DNA from: Cognatishimia sp.
Lineage (GTDB): Bacteria; Pseudomonadota; Alphaproteobacteria; Rhodobacterales; Rhodobacteraceae
Direction of reading: 5' to 3'
Length of the DNA stretch: 48,937 bases
Assembly (NCBI GenBank): GCA_013215215.1
Contig: JABSOU010000021.1
Span: 1 to 48,937, forward strand
Part shown: piece by piece, positions 45,009 to 48,937 of the stretch
How the letters are laid out: each line of letters opens with the position of its first letter
Position numbering within the stretch: position 1 is the first letter of the stretch
Position numbers and translations under genes: made by a program
Notes under the pieces: generated by a model
The model's database searches: none
Told to the model about the DNA's origin: nothing
Seen by the model: only the letters and a program-made list of their open reading frames with translations

Positions 45009-45045
45009 TGGGCACCTCCTTTCAGATTGTTTCGCGTAGCCTCAG

Positions 45046-45171
45046 CGTGCCACAGAAATCTTAGATGTCAAAACAAAATAATGTGGCGTTACGGATTTTT
45101 CATACAGGATAAAGGGTGTTAACCAAAAGTTACGCTTTCTTGGGCAAACTGCCGTGTAAAGCGTAATTGGC
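45046..45171. promoter_or_regulatory. AT-rich region between mepA and the arfB leader
   Basis: This holds the TTGACA-like -35 of the leader (minus strand) and TTAA-N7-TTAC (45119-45133), which resembles the CtrA box TTAA-N7-TTAA. No gene is seen. Confidence 0.4.
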
Positions 45172-46095
45172 TCAGTTGGACTGAAGAACACCCACGCATT
45201 GTTTTGGCAGATCGGCCAGCACCAATTCCTTACGCGGCTTTGGTTTGGGCGCATTCGGATCCGGTGGCGGCGGGTTCAAAATATCCGCGACCCAGTCACG
45301 CGCATCCTGACAACCATCTCCGCGCGGTGGATCATCCTGTTCAACACAGCCAGGCGAGCCCTCGGGACAGTTCAGCCGCACATGGAAATGATAGTGGTGT
45401 CCCCACCATGGCCGCACCTTGTGCAGCCAGGATTTATCGCCCTTTTCATCATCGCACATCCGCACCTTGGCCCCCGGAAAGACAAAGATCCGCGCGGTGC
45501 GAGGGTCCTGTGCGGCGGCTTTGATGATCTCGTGATGCGCGCGGCTCCAACCTTCGTTGACATAGGCACCTGCTGCACGACGCATTGAGAACGACGAGAT
45601 ACTCTCTCGCGATTTGGCCGACAACTGCAAGTTCACCGCAGGTCGCATCCAGATATCCACATCCAGCCCCATCTGGTGGCTGCGATGCCCCGAGAGCATT
45701 GGCCCCCCGCGCGGCTGGCTCATGTCACCCACGTAAATCCCGTTCCAACCGGGCTGTTTCGCTGCCACGCGCGACAGATCCTGCACATAGTCCACCAGAA
45801 CCGGATGCCCCCAGTTCCGATTGCGCGACAGGCGCATGGCCTGCCAGGTCGGTCCTGTCTCTGCCAGTTCGACCCCGCCCGCGAGGCACCCTTTGGCATA
45901 GCTGCCAAAGGCCTCAGGCGCTTGGGTTGACCCGACCGGTTCGCTTCCAAAGAGAAATTTTGCGAACTTATCGCGCCACTCAAGCGGCACGTTATAGGCG
46001 CGCGCGGCGGGCTCCGCCACGCTGTCACTCTCGTCACCCGATCCGCATCCAACCAATGCGGCACATAAAACTAGGCCTTTGAGGAGCCGTCCCAT
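45172..46095 (-). CDS. mepA: Penicillin-insensitive murein endopeptidase MepA
   Basis: The 307-residue LAS-fold zinc peptidase cuts D-alanyl-meso-diaminopimelyl cross-links of peptidoglycan in the periplasm. It has a lipoprotein-like signal (LVLCAALVGCGSG), then the zinc ligands His and Asp in SGHRSHQMGLDVDIW and the HYHFHVRL triplet. The cysteines of the C-terminal part (CPEGSPGC, GDGCQDARDW) resemble known MepA disulfides. ATG 46095 is inside the MFS gene end (25-bp overlap), so both are cotranscribed. The long upstream frame is a shadow. Confidence 0.92.
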   Translation of the reverse strand: MGRLLKGLVLCAALVGCGSGDESDSVAEPAARAYNVPLEWRDKFAKFLFGSEPVGSTQAPEAFGSYAKGCLAGGVELAETGPTWQAMRLSRNRNWGHPVLVDYVQDLSRVAAKQPGWNGIYVGDMSQPRGGPMLSGHRSHQMGLDVDIWMRPAVNLQLSAKSRESISSFSMRRAAGAYVNEGWSRAHHEIIKAAAQDPRTARIFVFPGAKVRMCDDEKGDKSWLHKVRPWWGHHYHFHVRLNCPEGSPGCVEQDDPPRGDGCQDARDWVADILNPPPPDPNAPKPKPRKELVLADLPKQCVGVLQSN

Positions 46096-47459
46096 TCTGC
46101 TCGATCCCCATCCGGTTTCACCCAGCGTAGCAGGATCAGAGCAATAATGAAGAGAACAATCACCGGCGATAGGCCAAGACGTGCCGAAGAGGTCATGTAG
46201 GTGACCATGCCGATCAGGGCGGGTGCCAAGAAGGCCGTCGCTTTGCCAGAGAGCGCATAAAGACCGAATGCCTCGGTCGGGCGCTCTGGATTGGCATGAC
46301 GCACCATCATCGTGCGCGAGGCCCCTTGGACTGCTCCGCCCGAGGCTCCGATGATCGCGCCAAGGACCATGAGAGTCAGATCCGGCAGGCCCGACCCTTC
46401 GGCCAGCGGGATGCCATAGAAGCTTTCGCGCGACATACCGACGATGACGACGCAAACGATGATCAGCATCCAGATGTTGAACAGGATCACCGGTTTAGGG
46501 CCAAAGCGTTTGTCACAGAGGCCACCGATGTAGGTGAACACCGCCGCCGAGATCGCGGCCAAAATGCCAAAGACACCAAGCAGGGTGATCGACCAATCCA
46601 AAACGAGAACCGCATAAACCCCGCCGAACCCGTAAAGCGCGTTCAAGGCATCGCGATAGAACATTGAAGACGCGAGGTAGGACGCAAGGCTTGGGCGCTT
46701 CGCGACGTTTTTCACCGACTGCATCAACCCACTCAGAGCCGCACCGATCCCGCCCGTGGATTTAGCCGCAGGCGCTTCTTTCACCCATGCAAAGAAGGGG
46801 ATCATAAAGACCACATACCAGATTGCTGTAAACGGTCCGACGGCGCGCGTGCCTTCGCGCTCTGATGCGTCCAAGCCCAGAACCGGATCTAGCCCAATCA
46901 AGGTCTTGCCATTGTCACCTTCTGCAAACAGCAGAAGCATGATCAATAAAGCAACAACACCGCCCGCATAGCCCAGCGCAAAGCCGCTGCCCGAGACCTT
47001 GCCGACCTCTTCGTCAGGCCCCAAAGACGTTAGCATCGAGTTGATAAAGACCAGCGCGTATTCTGCCGCCATCATGCCGATGCCAAAGGCAACAAGCGTG
47101 ATCATCATGTTCGACCCGTCCGGCAGCATCCACCAGAGAGCATAGGTCGATGCCACATAGAACGCAGAGAAGACATACATCCATCTGATACGACTGCCGG
47201 ATTGGTCTGCAATCGCTCCGAGGACCGGCGCGGTTACAGCGATCGCCAAGCCGACATAGGCGAGCATGGCAGACCAGACCGCTTGCGCTTGGGCGTCCGC
47301 CAAGGTCTCTTCCATACCGCCAGACATGTAGAATTCTGTCGCAACAGCCGCGAAATACGGGCCGAAGATGAAGGTCAGCAAAAGCGTGTAAAACGGTTGT
47401 GATGCCCAATCGAACATCATCCAGCCCCAGACGCGGCGCTTTAGGCTAATTTCGGTCAT
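46071..47459 (-). CDS. UMF1/Atg22-type MFS transporter
   Basis: The 462-residue membrane protein has about 12 hydrophobic segments. Its opening WGWMMFDWASQPFYTLLLTF is the signature of the UMF1 (Atg22-like) branch of the major facilitator superfamily. The segment GASGGAVQGASRTMMVRHANPERPTEAFG (read as GASGGAVQGASRTMMVRH) is the conserved loop between later helices. The cargo is unknown; Atg22 of yeast exports amino acids from the vacuole. A stem-loop containing its Shine-Dalgarno lies directly before its ATG. It is cotranscribed with mepA. Confidence 0.9.
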   Translation of the reverse strand: MTEISLKRRVWGWMMFDWASQPFYTLLLTFIFGPYFAAVATEFYMSGGMEETLADAQAQAVWSAMLAYVGLAIAVTAPVLGAIADQSGSRIRWMYVFSAFYVASTYALWWMLPDGSNMMITLVAFGIGMMAAEYALVFINSMLTSLGPDEEVGKVSGSGFALGYAGGVVALLIMLLLFAEGDNGKTLIGLDPVLGLDASEREGTRAVGPFTAIWYVVFMIPFFAWVKEAPAAKSTGGIGAALSGLMQSVKNVAKRPSLASYLASSMFYRDALNALYGFGGVYAVLVLDWSITLLGVFGILAAISAAVFTYIGGLCDKRFGPKPVILFNIWMLIIVCVVIVGMSRESFYGIPLAEGSGLPDLTLMVLGAIIGASGGAVQGASRTMMVRHANPERPTEAFGLYALSGKATAFLAPALIGMVTYMTSSARLGLSPVIVLFIIALILLRWVKPDGDRAEWDGSSKA

Positions 47460-47461
47460 TC

Positions 47462-47486
47462 ACAGTCCCCCTGTTGCTGGGACTGT
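47462..47486 (-). promoter_or_regulatory. Stem-loop covering the ribosome-binding site of the MFS gene
   Basis: The perfect 8-bp stem ACAGTCCC / GGGACTGT (minus strand) has a 9-base loop and ends 2 bases before the ATG. The Shine-Dalgarno GGGGGA is largely inside the 3' arm, so folding would hide it. Confidence 0.55.
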
Positions 47487-47517
47487 CTCGCGAAACCGGT
47501 GCTAGCGCAACCGTTTC

Positions 47518-48084
47518 CTAGGCTGCCGCTAGGTTATCGCCTTTTGTATGGTCCTGCATCGGAGGCCAGGGGCGCATGTCTTCGGCCTTGGACCATTGCT
47601 GGATCCATTCGGGCAACTCCGGTTGCTCAATTCCGCGATCCAAAGCTGCAACAAGTTTGCCCGGAGGCACCAGACCCTGACGGCTGGTCATCGCCGCACG
47701 CAACACCGCGTGAAAGGCGCATTCGCCATCGCTTTTGAAGGCCGCTTGCTCGTAATAAAAGAACTTATCGTCCCAGCCGGCGATCCGCGTGCGCAGCTCG
47801 AGACGATGAAACACTTGCACCCTACGACGATAGCGCACTGAGCTTCCCGCAACGGCCATACCCCATTTATTGGCGCGCATCGTGTCCATCACGTCCATGC
47901 GTGCCGTCCAGCCGATGCGACCCAGATCAAAGAACGTCAGCGCGCGGCCATTGTTGAGTTCATTCCAAGGGTCCAAATCCCAGGGCCAACAGATCGTGTG
48001 AGACACATGGGTGTCCTGCCACTGAATGTTGGGCTGTCGGTTGGCGGAACGGAAATGAGTAATAAAACGAATCCACGGGTACAT
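47518..48084 (-). CDS. Thioesterase-family (hot-dog fold) protein
   Basis: The 188-residue protein has the 4HBT/FcoT-like hot-dog pattern: an opening MYPWIRFITHF, the DPWNELNNGRALTFFDLGRIGW helix (read as WNELNNGRALTFFDLGR) with the catalytic Asn/Asp-type surroundings, and the SSVRYRRRVQVFHRLELRT strand. It resembles the acyl-CoA thioesterases of the YbgC group common in roseobacters. The acyl substrate is not known. ATG 48084 begins the conserved part. Confidence 0.83.
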   Translation of the reverse strand: MYPWIRFITHFRSANRQPNIQWQDTHVSHTICWPWDLDPWNELNNGRALTFFDLGRIGWTARMDVMDTMRANKWGMAVAGSSVRYRRRVQVFHRLELRTRIAGWDDKFFYYEQAAFKSDGECAFHAVLRAAMTSRQGLVPPGKLVAALDRGIEQPELPEWIQQWSKAEDMRPWPPMQDHTKGDNLAAA

Positions 48085-48197
48085 TGGGAAACTCCTTTGT
48101 GCCCATGTGGGTGTGATTGACCCAAGGGTCAACGCATCTTGCGCATTGACGTTGCGACGCCTAAGTGTGTGAGACGACAAAGAAGGAAGTTTGACAA

Positions 48198-48479
48198 ATG
48201 ATGGCGATCTACGGGCCTCTGCGGCTTATTCTGGATGTGGTGTTCTTTATTATGATCGTCCACATCATCATGAGCTGGCTGATCAACTTCAATGTCCTGA
48301 ATTTGGGCCAACAGTTCGTGGCGCAGCTTTGGTATGGTCTGAACCGCTTGCTTGAGCCGATCTATACGCCGATCCGCAATTTCCTGCCCAATACCAATCC
48401 GTTGGACCTGGCCCCGCTGGTGGCGTTCATCATCGTGATCTCTCTGAGGGACTATATTCTGCCGGCGATCTTACTCTAG
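48198..48479 (+). CDS. YggT family membrane protein
   Basis: The 93-residue integral protein has two hydrophobic hairpin helices (about 7-27 and 68-88) around an amphipathic middle LNRLLEPIYTPIRNFLPN, the YggT signature. Members are linked with osmotic tolerance or cell division context, and CCB3/YLMG homologues function in chloroplasts. The precise role here is unknown. GGAAGTTTGACAA lies before its ATG. It precedes recQ by 93 bp on the same strand. Confidence 0.9.
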   Translation: MMAIYGPLRLILDVVFFIMIVHIIMSWLINFNVLNLGQQFVAQLWYGLNRLLEPIYTPIRNFLPNTNPLDLAPLVAFIIVISLRDYILPAILL

Positions 48480-48572
48480 CGGGCTGATTTTGGGCGCAGA
48501 GCCCTTGCCGCGTTAACCATCATGTGATTCATTTCCTGTAAGAGCAGATCAACGCCACTTACAGGACACCCC

Positions 48573-48937
48573 ATGCCCGCCGACACGCTGTTGCGCGACA
48601 TCTTTGGATTTGACGGGTTTCGCCCCGGCCAAGAAGAGATCGTGGATGCCGTTGTGTCTGGCCAAAACGTGCTGGCGATTATGCCGACAGGCGGTGGTAA
48701 ATCTCTGTGTTATCAATTGCCTGCGCTGGTGCGCGATGGGATCACTGTGGTGATTTCCCCCTTGATCGCCCTGATGCGCGATCAGGTCCGCGCCCTGCGC
48801 GAAGCGGGGGTTGAAGCGGGCGCTCTGACCTCTGGCAATACCGATGAGGAGACCGAAGAGGTCTGGTCTGCAATCGAAGATGGCCGTCTCAAACTTCTTT
48901 ACATCGCACCGGAACGCCTCGCCTCTGGCGCAGCACT
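48573..48937 (+). CDS. recQ: ATP-dependent DNA helicase RecQ (N-terminal part, cut by the window end)
   Basis: The first 121 codons are present. FGFDGFRPGQEEIVDAV gives motif 0, LAIMPTGGGKSLCYQLPAL is Walker A (motif I) and VVISPLIALMRDQVRAL motif Ia. LLYIAPERL is motif Ib/II region. RecQ is a 3'-5' superfamily 2 helicase for recombination and repair. The DEAH box, RQC and HRDC domains lie beyond the window. The start ATG follows AGGACACCCC. The gene is only partial because of the window edge, not truncated in nature as far as can be seen. Confidence 0.93.
   Translation, partial: MPADTLLRDIFGFDGFRPGQEEIVDAVVSGQNVLAIMPTGGGKSLCYQLPALVRDGITVVISPLIALMRDQVRALREAGVEAGALTSGNTDEETEEVWSAIEDGRLKLLYIAPERLASGAA

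Larger units (their letters stand above)
44850..45045 (-). ncRNA. Candidate structured leader RNA (attenuator) upstream of arfB
   Basis: On the minus strand a TTGACA hexamer (45067-45072) is followed by a leader with an 11-nt perfect Shine-Dalgarno complement GAAAGGAGGTG (45013-45023) and a short reading frame. A 9-bp hairpin CAGCTAAGG / CCTTGGCTG (44937-44958) overlaps its stop. The anti-SD GCACCTCC (44896-44903) can pair with the SD GGAGGTGC (45012-45019). An intrinsic terminator follows at 44854-44885, 45 bases before arfB. It could be an attenuator of arfB or a separate small RNA. Confidence 0.5.

Overview
The window is a gene-dense chromosomal segment of an alphaproteobacterium, almost certainly a marine Rhodobacteraceae member (Roseobacter group). 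The signs are moderately high G+C, two Rhodobacter-type porins, the DUF3576 / leuS / lptE / holA neighbourhood, a CcrM-type GANTC methyltransferase beside rnhB, a DUF2125 secreted protein, a TIGR03862-type flavoprotein and a CnoX-like thioredoxin. Species cannot be fixed from the sequence alone. I see no rRNA, tRNA, CRISPR array, prophage or insertion sequence. It reads as ordinary core chromosome with small dispersed repeats between genes.

Layout. 1-7.6 kb: gamma-glutamyltransferase, HspQ, a lytic transglycosylase lipoprotein, LolA, FtsK and a class I aminotransferase. 7.6-16.6 kb: an inverted repeat element, amidase, UbiH-type hydroxylase, Trm112, a Lon-substrate-binding-domain protein, CnoX, exonuclease III, an orphan OmpR-family response regulator with a candidate small RNA behind it, GTP cyclohydrolase II, a YkuD-type protein and a YggS-type PLP protein. 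16.7-25 kb: two tandem porins, DUF3576 lipoprotein, a GT4 glycosyltransferase, then leuS-lptE-holA. 25-33.3 kb: flavoprotein, MscS channel, a mini HNH nuclease, enoyl-CoA hydratase, SDR, DUF2125 protein, TldE/PmbA and a CysQ/IMPase-like phosphatase. 33.4-39.7 kb: a WaaA-like protein and LpxK, DsbA and a DciA-like protein, MutY, AlkB and a GNAT. 39.8-48.9 kb: CcrM, RNase HII, a secreted Cys-containing protein, a small operon with a membrane-anchored winged-helix protein and an EamA exporter, ArfB with an unusual leader, MepA, a UMF1-type MFS transporter, a thioesterase, YggT, and the first 121 codons of RecQ, cut by the window edge.

Functional themes. Envelope biogenesis is prominent (LolA, LptE, LpxK, WaaA-like, porins, MepA, lytic transglycosylase, YkuD, DsbA). 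Chromosome replication and repair is the second theme (FtsK, HolA, CcrM, RnhB, MutY, Xth, RecQ, DciA-like). The most interesting unexplained structure is regulatory RNA. Upstream of arfB lies a leader that appears to encode an 18-residue peptide behind an 11-nt perfect Shine-Dalgarno sequence. That sequence can pair with a downstream anti-SD, which is followed by an intrinsic terminator. A second locus, behind the response regulator, carries the same anti-SD 10-mer directly before a strong terminator. Three GANTC sites cluster just upstream of ccrM, three families of small dispersed repeats sit at gene ends, and four convergent gene pairs share exactly a 4-bp palindromic stop-stop overlap.
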